From assembly GCF_021390195.1 (NCBI RefSeq), contig NZ_CP090003.1:1290001-1354000 (forward strand): DNA of 64,000 nt. Direction: 5' to 3'. The notes beneath the pieces were generated by a model. The model ran no database searches. It was not told the DNA's origin and was given only the letters and a program-made list of their open reading frames with translations. Of the stretch, positions 9,939 through 19,100 are shown piece after piece. The DNA comes from Flagellimonas sp. CMM7. GTDB lineage: Bacteria; Bacteroidota; Bacteroidia; Flavobacteriales; Flavobacteriaceae. Both the position numbers and the translations under genes were made by a program. Positions within the stretch are counted from its first letter, which is position 1, and each line of letters begins with the position of its first letter.

Positions 9939-11216
9939 TTACGCCGTCGCTAATTCTTGTAAAGCATTAATCAGATAATCAATATCCTTTTTGGTAATAT
10001 AAATTGCAAAAGAAAGTCGCAGCGCATTTAAACCATGACTTGTCATGGGGCGGCAATCAACACCATAATTCTTCCAAAGCTTTTCTTTGATATCCTTAAC
10101 GTCTTTTCCATTTACTTCCACTACTTGGATAGCGCTGGAAAGTTCATCCAATGCTGGGGTTTTCAAAATAAAATGATTATTACCTTCAATTTTTGACCTA
10201 AAATAAGCCTTAAGCTCATAGCTGCGTTTGTGTATTGCTTCAGCACCTATTGCATTATGAAAATCAACGGAAGCACCCAACCCTAATACTTCAGGCAGAT
10301 TACGAGTGTTATAATTCTCCAATCTACGGATGCTTTCATCAGTATGTCCACGAGCGACCATTAAGGGTTTCAACTGTGATTGACTTTCCTTTTTGGCATA
10401 AAACACCCCTACTCCTTTAGGTGAAAACAACCATTTATGGGAACTAGCAGCATAAAAATCACAGCCCAATTCGTGTAAATCTATTTTAAACATACCAGCG
10501 GATTGCGCCCCGTCCACGGCTACTAAAATTCCTTTTTCATGGGCTATTTTGGAAACTTCTTGAACTGGCAACAACATACCATTGGTATTCACAATATGGC
10601 ACATGGAGATAATTTTGGTCCTTGGTGTTATCGCCTTTTTATAAACTTCTGTCAATTCTGAAACACTTTTGGGGAGAACCGGCAACTCTGGGCGAACCAA
10701 TTTTATGCCTTTCGTTTCTTGCCACACTTCCCATGGAATTGTTCCGCTTGGATGCTCATGGTTGGCCAAAATTATTTCATCCCCTGCCTGAAGATCAAAA
10801 CTACGCGCAATAAGATTCATTCCTTCCGTAGTGTTATGAATCAATGCAATTTCCTCTGCATCCACCGAGAAAAGATTTGCAACGGATTCTCTAACGGCTT
10901 CCTTTTCTTTTTGCCATCCACCCCACATGTATTTGGAAGGAAATCCATCCAATAAATCCCTAAACCCTAAAGTGGCTTGGCGTATAGCGGTCGACGAACC
11001 ACCCAAAGAAGCATTGTTGAAGTAAAGAAGTCCATCCGCCATATTAAATTGGGATTTAACCAACTCCCAATACGCTTCTGATGTGTAATCGCCTTGAGTA
11101 AGTCCCTCGGCCTCCCAATAATCAGCTAAGGAGTTACCAAATACTGGCAATGTAAAGGAGCCAATTGCTCCTTGACCAAGACGTTTTAAAAAAGTTCTAC
11201 GAGTTTTATGATCCAT
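9939..11216 (-). CDS. Tat-exported class V aminotransferase (isopenicillin-N-epimerase-like)
   Basis: PLP-dependent fold-type I enzyme of 425 aa. The N-terminus, MDHKTRRTFLKRLGQG, matches the twin-arginine export motif (RRTFLK) followed by a hydrophobic stretch, so the cofactor-loaded protein is probably exported folded. The PLP lysine lies in AASSHKWLFSPKGVGVFY; HNTTEGMN and VDGAQSAG are other family motifs. Close families include cysteine desulfurases and isopenicillin-N epimerases; the substrate cannot be read from sequence. It is the last gene of a leftward run and ends 3 bases from the convergent polymerase gene. Confidence 0.88.
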   Translation of the reverse strand: MDHKTRRTFLKRLGQGAIGSFTLPVFGNSLADYWEAEGLTQGDYTSEAYWELVKSQFNMADGLLYFNNASLGGSSTAIRQATLGFRDLLDGFPSKYMWGGWQKEKEAVRESVANLFSVDAEEIALIHNTTEGMNLIARSFDLQAGDEIILANHEHPSGTIPWEVWQETKGIKLVRPELPVLPKSVSELTEVYKKAITPRTKIISMCHIVNTNGMLLPVQEVSKIAHEKGILVAVDGAQSAGMFKIDLHELGCDFYAASSHKWLFSPKGVGVFYAKKESQSQLKPLMVARGHTDESIRRLENYNTRNLPEVLGLGASVDFHNAIGAEAIHKRSYELKAYFRSKIEGNNHFILKTPALDELSSAIQVVEVNGKDVKDIKEKLWKNYGVDCRPMTSHGLNALRLSFAIYITKKDIDYLINALQELATA

Positions 11217-11323
11217 TCCATTTTGTTTTAATGCAATAAAGACACCGATTGATACATTCCAATCAATCTAATATAAGGATTTCACCCTGTCCTTTATTCC
11301 TAAAATGAAATGAACTGTATACC

Positions 11324-12502
11324 TTATTTAAAAGCAGGAAGTCCGGTAATATCTGCACCAGTGATCAATAAGTGGATATCATGTGTTCCCTCGTAAGTAA
11401 TTACACTCTCCAAGTTCATCATATGCCGCATAATGCTATACTCCCCTGTAATACCCATTCCACCTAAAACCTGACGCGCTTCACGTGCAATTTTGATGGC
11501 CATATCCACATTGTTTCGCTTGGCCATAGATATTTGAGCAGTAGTTGCCCTGCCTTCATTTTTAAGCTGACCCAATCTAAAAGCCAACAACTGTGCTTTG
11601 GTGATTTCAGTAATCATTTCGGCCAATTTCTTTTGTTGCAGTTGTGTGGCAGCGATGGGTTTTCCAAATTGAATGCGTTCTTTGGCGTACCTAAGTGCAG
11701 TATCGTAACAATCCATGGCAGCGCCAATAGCACCCCAAGCAATACCATAGCGAGCGGAATCCAAGCAACCCAATGGTGCTCCCAATCCACTTTTACCTGT
11801 CAATAGATTCTCTTTTGGCACTTTTACATTTTCAAAAATAAGTTCCCCTGTAGCGGAGGCACGTAGTGACCATTTGTTGTGTGTTTCCGGGGTTGAAAAA
11901 CCTTCCATACCGCGTTCCACAATAAGCCCATGGATTCTTCCTTCTTCATTTTTAGCCCAAACCACAGCAATGTCCGCAAATGGCGAATTGGAAATCCAAA
12001 GCTTGGCACCATTCAATAGAAAATGGTCACCCATATCCTTATATTTAGTTTCCATGCCACTAGGATTGGAACCATGATTGGGTTCTGTCAATCCAAAGCA
12101 ACCCATCCATTCTCCTGTTGCTAATTTTGGCAAATACTTTTTCCGCTGCTCTTCTGTTCCGTATGCAAAAATTGGATACATGACCAAAGAAGATTGTACC
12201 GAAGCTGTTGAACGAACCCCGCTATCTCCTCTTTCAATTTCTTGCATGATCAATCCATAACTAATCTGATCTAAGCCAGCCCCTCCGTATTCTTCAGGAA
12301 TGTATGGTCCAAAAGCTCCAATCTCTGCCAATCCTCCAATAATTTCTTTGGGAAATTCAGCTTTTTGGGCATATTCTTCTATGATTGGCGAAACATCACG
12401 CTTTACCCATTGCCGAGCGGCATCGCGCACCAATTTATGCTCTTCAGAAAGCAAATCGTCAAGATTGTAGTAATCAGGGGCTTCAAATAAATCTGGCTTC
12501 AT
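11324..12502 (-). CDS. gcdH: Acyl-CoA dehydrogenase, glutaryl-CoA dehydrogenase type
   Basis: FAD enzyme of 392 aa. Glutaryl-CoA dehydrogenase oxidises and decarboxylates glutaryl-CoA to crotonyl-CoA in lysine and tryptophan breakdown. Family signatures are GCFGLTEPNHGSNPSGMET, LRASATGELIFENVKVP and, at the C-terminus, YEGTHDIHLLITG, which carries the catalytic base Glu. GVRSTASVQSSLVMYPI resembles the glutaryl-CoA dehydrogenase subgroup with its substrate-binding Arg. It lies 57 bases after trmN6 and 107 bases before the aminotransferase. Family membership is sure, substrate less so. Confidence 0.9.
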   Translation of the reverse strand: MKPDLFEAPDYYNLDDLLSEEHKLVRDAARQWVKRDVSPIIEEYAQKAEFPKEIIGGLAEIGAFGPYIPEEYGGAGLDQISYGLIMQEIERGDSGVRSTASVQSSLVMYPIFAYGTEEQRKKYLPKLATGEWMGCFGLTEPNHGSNPSGMETKYKDMGDHFLLNGAKLWISNSPFADIAVVWAKNEEGRIHGLIVERGMEGFSTPETHNKWSLRASATGELIFENVKVPKENLLTGKSGLGAPLGCLDSARYGIAWGAIGAAMDCYDTALRYAKERIQFGKPIAATQLQQKKLAEMITEITKAQLLAFRLGQLKNEGRATTAQISMAKRNNVDMAIKIAREARQVLGGMGITGEYSIMRHMMNLESVITYEGTHDIHLLITGADITGLPAFK

Positions 12503-12559
12503 TCAAAAAATATTTTCGTTAAAGATAATGATGAAATATAACAATTCATGACCAAATTG

Positions 12560-13273
12560 TTACATTTTTAAATAGAACTCTTTGGTTAAACTAATATAGT
12601 CCTTTGTGTATTGTTGACGTTCCAATTCAATAGTCAATTCAGCTATCTCAGGCTTTGCTTTCAAAAAACCAAATTCCAACATGCTCCTTTTAAAATCTGC
12701 AGTTGGAGTTCCCCTTACTCGGGTAATTCTACTTACATGAAGGGTAAAACCATTCGCTAAATCAATAAATTCAGCTTCTTCCTTGAATGGAATGATTACT
12801 GAAAAAAGTCCGTTTTTGGAAAGCAGTTTAGACACTCCTTCCAAAAGTTCATGAAAAGGTAAAGAAACGTTTTGTCGCGCTGTGTCTCTTGAAACATCTC
12901 CGCTTGTAACTTTCTCAGAGTAAAATGGAGGGTTTGAAACTATTAAATCATAGCCTTCATCCATCTCATCAATAAATTCATCCAGCCCTGCATGATAGCA
13001 AAATAATCTATCTGCCCAAGGTGATCCTTCAAAATTCTCCACGCACTGTTCATACGCACTTTCATCCAATTCAATAGCATCAATGGTTTCTGCAGTGGAA
13101 CGTTGGGCCATTTGTAACGCAATTAAGCCAGTTCCTGCTCCTATATCCAAAATAGAATCAGGTTGGGATTTCAAAGATGCCCAAGCTCCCAGCAATACTC
13201 CATCAGTACCAATTTTCATCGCACAGCGATCTTGATGAACCTCAAACTGCTTAAACTTAAATGGGCTACTCAT
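12560..13273 (-). CDS. trmN6: tRNA1(Val) (adenine(37)-N6)-methyltransferase
   Basis: SAM-dependent N6-adenine methyltransferase of the YfiC/TrmN6 family (237 aa), which modifies A37 of tRNA-Val. The SAM-binding motif is LDIGAGTGLIALQMAQR (residues about 42-58). The catalytic NPPFY motif of N6-adenine methylases is present in DLIVSNPPFYSEK. The start overlaps the end of the upstream sulfatase gene by 8 bases. The assignment to YfiC rather than another NPPY methylase rests on overall pattern and length. Confidence 0.88.
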   Translation of the reverse strand: MSSPFKFKQFEVHQDRCAMKIGTDGVLLGAWASLKSQPDSILDIGAGTGLIALQMAQRSTAETIDAIELDESAYEQCVENFEGSPWADRLFCYHAGLDEFIDEMDEGYDLIVSNPPFYSEKVTSGDVSRDTARQNVSLPFHELLEGVSKLLSKNGLFSVIIPFKEEAEFIDLANGFTLHVSRITRVRGTPTADFKRSMLEFGFLKAKPEIAELTIELERQQYTKDYISLTKEFYLKM

Positions 13274-14696
13274 CTATTCTACCAGGCTCTCTAGTTTCGG
13301 ACCCTTCCAGCTCATATAAAGAATCTCCGAGTCTTGATCTCATATTATTAGCCAAATACTTGATTTTAGAAACTACTTCAGGGTTTTCAGATGCAACATT
13401 TTTAGTTTCACTAATATCATTTACCACATTGTATAACTCAATTTCTTCCATGTCAATCATCCTGTATTCACCCGGCAATCCGTCCTTTCCTGGTTCTTGA
13501 CCATCCATAGTACGATAACGATGCGGAAAGTACAGTTTCCAATTTCCATAGCGTACTCCAAATAGTTCATTCACTCGATAATAAAAGAAATAGGCTTCCT
13601 GAACAGATTCTTCACTTTCTCCGGACAAAACACTCCAGACGTTCTTACCATCTATTACTTTTTCCGGTAATTTAGCTCCAACAAGTTCAGCAATAGTGGG
13701 TAGAATATCGATGGCCATCACAGGCACATCAACAACTTTTCCTGCCTTTAATTTGTTTGGATATTTTATAATGAATGGTTCTCGCTGACCGCCTTCCCAT
13801 GCAGTTCCTTTTCCTTCACGAAATGGCTCAGCACTACCGGCATGATTTCCGTAGGAAAGCCAGGGACCATTATCCGAAGTAAAAATAACAATGGTGTTTT
13901 CTTCAAGGCCATTATCCTTAAGCGTCTTCATAATCTGCCCTACAGACCAATCAATTTCCATAATCACATCTCCATACAGCCCTCTTTTTGATTTTCCTTT
14001 AAACTTGTCTGAAACAAACAATGGAACATGGGGTTGCGGATGTGGCACATATAAGAAGAATGGATTATCCTTATTTCTTTTGATAAAATCCACACTACGC
14101 TCCGTTATCTGTGTGGTCAATTGAGACTGCTCTGTCAAAGTATCAATTACCGTTTCATTTTCGTAGAGTGGTAGATCGGGGAAATTAAAAATTGGTCCTT
14201 GTTGCGGATGGTACGGCCACATATCATTGGAATAGGGAATACCAAACCATTCATCAAAACCATGTCTTGTAGGTAAAAACTTTTGATGGTGTCCCAAATG
14301 CCATTTGCCATAAATCGCGGTAGCATACCCTTTTTGTTTTAGCATCTCTGCAAGGGTAGTTTCAGAAGCATTTATTCCATGCGTATTGTCTGGTCCCAAA
14401 GCATTATGAATACCTATACGATTAGGATAACAGCCTGTTAAAATACCTGCTCTAGATGCGGAACACACCGCTTGTGCCGAATAATAGCTGGTCAGCTTGA
14501 CCCCTTCTGCCGCCATTTGATCTAAATGGGGAGTTTTTATATCTGGTGAACCAAAAACACCAACATCTTGATATCCCTGATCGTCGGTAAAAATTAGCAC
14601 AACGTTTGGTGGGCTCAATATTTTTTTGGCGTCGTCCTTTTTATCTCCACAAGAAACAAGACAAAAAACTAAGACAATAAAGTAACAGCGAAACAT
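13266..14696 (-). CDS. Lipoprotein sulfatase (arylsulfatase family S1)
   Basis: Sulfate ester hydrolase of 476 aa. The N-terminus is a lipoprotein signal with lipobox LVSC (Cys16), so it is probably anchored in the cell envelope. The sulfatase signature CSASRAGILTG places the formylglycine-forming Cys at residue 78; activation needs an anaerobic sulfatase-maturating enzyme encoded elsewhere. Metal-binding FTDDQGYQDVG and YGKWHLGHH segments are intact. The substrate (carbohydrate or small aryl sulfate) is unknown; no polysaccharide utilisation genes flank it. Confidence 0.92.
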   Translation of the reverse strand: MFRCYFIVLVFCLVSCGDKKDDAKKILSPPNVVLIFTDDQGYQDVGVFGSPDIKTPHLDQMAAEGVKLTSYYSAQAVCSASRAGILTGCYPNRIGIHNALGPDNTHGINASETTLAEMLKQKGYATAIYGKWHLGHHQKFLPTRHGFDEWFGIPYSNDMWPYHPQQGPIFNFPDLPLYENETVIDTLTEQSQLTTQITERSVDFIKRNKDNPFFLYVPHPQPHVPLFVSDKFKGKSKRGLYGDVIMEIDWSVGQIMKTLKDNGLEENTIVIFTSDNGPWLSYGNHAGSAEPFREGKGTAWEGGQREPFIIKYPNKLKAGKVVDVPVMAIDILPTIAELVGAKLPEKVIDGKNVWSVLSGESEESVQEAYFFYYRVNELFGVRYGNWKLYFPHRYRTMDGQEPGKDGLPGEYRMIDMEEIELYNVVNDISETKNVASENPEVVSKIKYLANNMRSRLGDSLYELEGSETREPGRIDE

Positions 14697-14750
14697 AGTT
14701 TGAAGCTAAAAGATGGACTTAAATATAGTGCTTAATAAGTATACTTTGGT

Positions 14751-15278
14751 TTAAGACAGGTAGAGATTGACCAACCCTTCCGGTGTCTTTACATGAATTT
14801 GCTTGTTCTTGCGATCCACCTTGGTGATAATATCATCAGTAATGGGGATCAATAGTTCTTTGCCATCTTTCTCCGCTTCAAAAAGTTCTTGCGAAGCGCT
14901 GTCATTTACAGCTTTGATTACTCCGATATCTCCATACACCTCATCTATTAGGGTAAATCCGATGACTTCATGAAAATAGAATTTGTCACCAGTTAATGGT
15001 GGGAGCATATCCAATGGCAGGTATAATTCAGCGCCAATCATTTTATCCGCAGTCGGTTCATCTTTTACCTCTTCAAAATCGATACGAAGCAAAGCTGATT
15101 TATGCAATCGACAGCGATCAATAAAAAATGGAATCAGATTGTTCCCAATTGAAACAAATACTGATTCCATGTTTTCGTAGATATCGGGCTCATCGGTATC
15201 CAACTTTACCAATAATTCACCCTTAAAACTATATTTTGAAACGACTTTGCCCAGGTAGAAACAATCTTCCTTGCGCAT
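14751..15278 (-). CDS. rimM: 16S rRNA processing protein RimM
   Basis: Maturation factor for the 30S subunit head (175 aa). It binds ribosomal protein S19 and acts late in 16S processing. The N-terminal domain starts with FYLGKVVSKYSFKGELLVKLDTDEP, typical of RimM, and a PRC-barrel domain follows from about residue 95 (KFYFHEVIGFTLID). It starts 11 bases after the rpsP stop on the same strand, the usual rpsP-rimM pairing. Confidence 0.95.
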   Translation of the reverse strand: MRKEDCFYLGKVVSKYSFKGELLVKLDTDEPDIYENMESVFVSIGNNLIPFFIDRCRLHKSALLRIDFEEVKDEPTADKMIGAELYLPLDMLPPLTGDKFYFHEVIGFTLIDEVYGDIGVIKAVNDSASQELFEAEKDGKELLIPITDDIITKVDRKNKQIHVKTPEGLVNLYLS

Positions 15279-15289
15279 CGTCTGAGTAT

Positions 15290-15943
15290 TTACTCTTCTT
15301 CTTTGCTAGCTTCGGCCTCTTCAGCAGGAGCAGCTTCCTCAGCTTTAGCTTCCGGCTCAGCAGCTTCTTCTTTAGCTGGTTCTTCAACCGCTGGAGCCTC
15401 TTCTGTAGCAGCTTCGGTAGTTTCAGCTACATCTTCTGAAGGAGCGGCTTCCTCAATAACAGGCGCACTTTCTTCAATCACTTCTTCTTCTACTTCTGGC
15501 AATGCAGCAGCAGCTCTTTTGTCGCTAACTTCTTTTTCAGCTTCCAATGCTTTGGCTTTGGCATCTGCTTTTGCTTTATCCAAACCACCAACTTTTGCCG
15601 CAATTGCTTTTTCTTTTTCCTCTACCCAAGCTTTGAATTTTTCCTCAGCTTGCTCTTCTGTGAAAGCTCCTTTGCGAACCCCACCTAATAAATGATGTTT
15701 CATCATAACACCTTTATAAGATAAAATAGCTCTGGCTGTATCAGTAGGTTGTGCACCATTGCTCAACCATTTAACAGATCCATCAACATCTAAATTAATG
15801 GTAGCAGGATTTGTATTAGGATTATATGTTCCTAATTTTTCCAAAAATTTACCGTCTCTTTTTGATCTAGAATCTGCAGCAACCACCCAATAGAATGGCT
15901 TACCTTTTTTACCGTGTCTTTGTAGTCTAATCTTTACTGGCAT
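15290..15943 (-). CDS. rpsP: 30S ribosomal protein S16 with long acidic C-terminal extension
   Basis: Structural protein of the small ribosomal subunit. The conserved S16 core occupies the first 80 or so residues (MPVKIRLQRHGKKGKPFYW, then the GTYNPNT region). The usual protein is 80-90 aa; here it runs to 217 aa through a lysine/alanine helical stretch and a low-complexity Ala/Glu tail (about residues 140-217) with no recognisable fold. Similar tails are known in Bacteroidota S16. The strong compositional bias gives a 130-codon antisense open frame, which is a shadow. Confidence 0.95.
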   Translation of the reverse strand: MPVKIRLQRHGKKGKPFYWVVAADSRSKRDGKFLEKLGTYNPNTNPATINLDVDGSVKWLSNGAQPTDTARAILSYKGVMMKHHLLGGVRKGAFTEEQAEEKFKAWVEEKEKAIAAKVGGLDKAKADAKAKALEAEKEVSDKRAAAALPEVEEEVIEESAPVIEEAAPSEDVAETTEAATEEAPAVEEPAKEEAAEPEAKAEEAAPAEEAEASKEEE

Positions 15944-15959
15944 ATCACATTAATTTGTA

Positions 15960-15972
15960 GGGTGCCCGACCC
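15960..15972 (-). promoter_or_regulatory. Short hairpin in the rpsP leader
   Basis: GGGT-GCCCG-ACCC forms a 4-bp GC-rich stem 17 bases before the rpsP ATG, between the predicted promoter and the gene. It could influence translation of the S16-RimM operon. The structure is small and support is limited. Confidence 0.25.
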
Positions 15973-16014
15973 TGATTATTAATTCTTTTTTGTCGCTTTC
16001 TACTTAAGCGGGTG

Positions 16015-16044
16015 CAAATATAATCCAAATCCGGTAACAGTCAA
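16015..16044 (-). promoter_or_regulatory. Predicted Bacteroidetes-type promoter of rpsP-rimM
   Basis: On the minus strand a -7 box TATATTTG (16015..16022, fitting TAnnTTTG) lies 19 bases downstream of a TTG (16042..16044), matching the -33/-7 consensus of Bacteroidota sigma factor. It leaves a leader of about 65 bases before rpsP. Confidence 0.65.
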
Positions 16045-16128
16045 TATCTTTTGTATTTTTTATTGGTTGATAAATCTTTACAACTCTTTTTTCTCTGATC
16101 TGCCTTCTTCCTTATTTTTATTCACTAC

Positions 16129-16136
16129 TATTTTTG
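16129..16136 (+). promoter_or_regulatory. Predicted -7 box for dnaE
   Basis: TATTTTTG fits the TAnnTTTG consensus and lies 16 bases before the dnaE ATG, giving a very short leader. No clear TTG is seen at the -33 position. Confidence 0.4.
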
Positions 16137-16152
16137 ACTGATAAAGATATTT

Positions 16153-19100
16153 ATGTACCTAATCTTCGATACGGAAACCACAGGCTTACCCAAGCGATGG
16201 AATGCACCAATCACTGATACGGATAATTGGCCGCGTTGCATCCAGATTGCATGGCAATTACATGATAAATTGGGGAATTTAGTAGAGCATCAAGATATGT
16301 TGGTGCAACCTGATGGCTTCAACATTCCATATGAAGCAGAACAAATCCATGGTATTTCCACAGCTTTGGCCGAACAAGATGGTGTGCCTTTAAGTGAAGC
16401 CCTGGAACTTTTCAATGAAGCGCTTTCCAAAGCAAAATTTGTGGTAGGTCAAAATGTGGATTTTGATGTCAATATCATGGGATGCGAATTCCACCGTTTG
16501 GGTGTTGAAAACTCCCTAACCTCACTTCCTGTTTTGGACACCTGTACCGAAGCTACAGCAGAGCTTTGTAGAATTCCCGGTGGGCGTGGTGGTAAATTTA
16601 AACTACCTACACTTACTGAACTTCACGAATACCTTTTTGGAGAACCTTTTGCAGAAGCGCATAACGCAACGGCGGATGTGGAAGCTACCACAAGATGTTT
16701 TTTAGAACTAGTCCGTAAAAAACATTTTTCTATCAATGAACTGGATGTACAACCAGATTATTTTGAGCATTTTTCTGAGGCTAATCCACAGGTAATTTCG
16801 CTTATTGGACTAAAGCACATCAATCTTAAAAAAGCATCCAAGGCCATTTCAGATGCCCTTTGGGCAGAAGATACCGGTGAAATCTCCGAAGCGGAAATCA
16901 ATGAGAATGTTGAAAGTCTGGCAGAGGCATCCTTTGTACATCTGCATAATCATTCCCAGTTCTCCGTTCTACAATCCACTATAAATATCAAGGATCTGGT
17001 AAAGTCAACTGCACAAAATGGGATGTCAGCAGTTGCTTTGACCGATCATGCAAATATGATGGGTGCCTTTCATTTTGTAAAAGAGGTAAAAGCTCACAAC
17101 AAAATTGTAAAAGAGAAAAATGCTGAACTAACCACTAATGGAGATGCTCCAGCAGAAAAAGAAATTACCCCAATTCTAGGCTGTGAATTTTTTGTTTGCG
17201 ATGACCACACCAATAAAAATGTAAAAGATTATGGGTATCAGATAGTCCTACTTGCCAAAAATAAAAATGGTTACCTCAACCTGGCCAAAATGTCTTCCAT
17301 TGCATATACAGATGGGTTTTACTATGTCCCCAGAATCGATAGAAAAATTGTTGAGCAATACAAAGAGGATGTCATTGCTCTTACCGGAAACCTCTATGGG
17401 GAAGTACCCAATAAAATACTAAACGTTGGTGAAAAGCAGGCGGAAGAAGCTTTGCTTTGGTGGAAAGATCAGTTTGGCGATGATTTATACATGGAAATGA
17501 TGCGTCATGGTCAGGAAGATGAAGACCGTGTAAACCAAGTTTTGGTTCCATTGGCCAAAAAGCATCAAGTAAAACTGGTCGCTACGAACAATACTTATTA
17601 TTGTGATAAAAAAGATGCTGAAGCCCATGATATTTTACTATGCGTTAAGGATGGCGAAAAACAAACCACCCCAATAGGAAGGGGCCGCGGATATCGCTAT
17701 GGATTGCCCAATCAAGAATATTATTATAAGTCTTCTGATGAAATGAAGACTTTGTTTAAAGACGTTCCAGAAGCTATCTTAAATGTTCAAGAGGTTGTGG
17801 ACAAGGTGGAACCTTTTGATTTGGCAAGAGATGTTTTGCTTCCAAAATTTGATATTCCGCAAAAATTCAAAGTACAAGAGGATGAAACTGACGGCGGTAA
17901 ACGTGGTGAAAATTCTTATTTAAAACATATTACCTACGAAGGTGCAGCAAAACGATATGATGAGATTACGGATGAAATCACCGAGCGAATTGATTTCGAA
18001 CTAAAAACCATAGAAAATTCTGGATATCCAGGATATTTTTTGATAGTTGAAGATTTTATTAGGGAAGCACGAAATATGGATGTGTCCGTTGGACCGGGTC
18101 GGGGTTCAGCAGCAGGTTCCGTGGTTGCCTATTGTTTATGGATTACCAACATTGATCCATTAAAATATGATCTTCTTTTTGAGCGTTTCCTAAATCCGGA
18201 CAGGGTATCCATGCCTGATATTGATATTGACTTTGATGATGAAGGCAGAGGTAGGGTCATGGACTATGTTATCAATAAATATGGAGCCAATCAGGTTGCT
18301 CAAATTATTACGTATGGTACTATGGCCGCCAAGTCTTCAATCAGAGATACAGCACGGGTTCTGGATTTGCCGTTAAACGATGCGGATCGTATTGCCAAGC
18401 TTATCCCCACCATGTCCAAACTGAACAAAATCTTTGGGGTTGAAGAATCTGAATTAAAGAAAAAGTTCCGTTCGGATGACTTGGAAAAAGTACATGAGCT
18501 ATTAAATATTTCAGAAGGGGATGATTTAGAAGGCCAGACCGTAAAGATGGCGCGTGTGCTTGAAGGTTCACTCAGAAATACTGGAATACATGCCTGCGGG
18601 GTCATCATTACTCCAGATGATATTACCAATTTTGTTCCAGTGGCCACCGCCAAGGATTCTGATCTGTACGTAACCCAATTTGATAACTCTGTTGTGGAAA
18701 GTGCCGGTCTCCTAAAAATGGATTTTTTGGGGTTGAAGACCTTGACACTGATTAAGGATACCGTGAAAATTGTAAAGGCAAGAACTGGGGTTGAATTGGT
18801 CCCAGATGATTTTCCTTTGGATGATGAAAAAACATACGAGCTGTTCCAACGTGGGGACACCATAGGGATATTCCAATATGAATCCCCGGGAATGCAAAAA
18901 CACATGAAAAACCTGAAACCAACGGTTTTTGATGACCTTATTGCCATGAATGCCTTGTACCGACCTGGACCAATGGAATACATTCCCAGCTTTATTGCCC
19001 GTAAGCATGGGGATGAAGAAATCACCTATGATCTTCCAGACATGGAGGAATATTTAAAAGAGACCTATGGAATCACAGTGTATCAGGAGCAGGTGATGTT

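Noticed and set aside
15303..15695. Ser/Ala-rich 130-codon frame opposite rpsP
   Set aside because: Produced by the Ala/Glu low-complexity tail of S16 on the other strand.
18300..19025. Long antisense open frame inside dnaE
   Set aside because: Exactly complementary to conserved polymerase codons; composition is that of a shadow frame.
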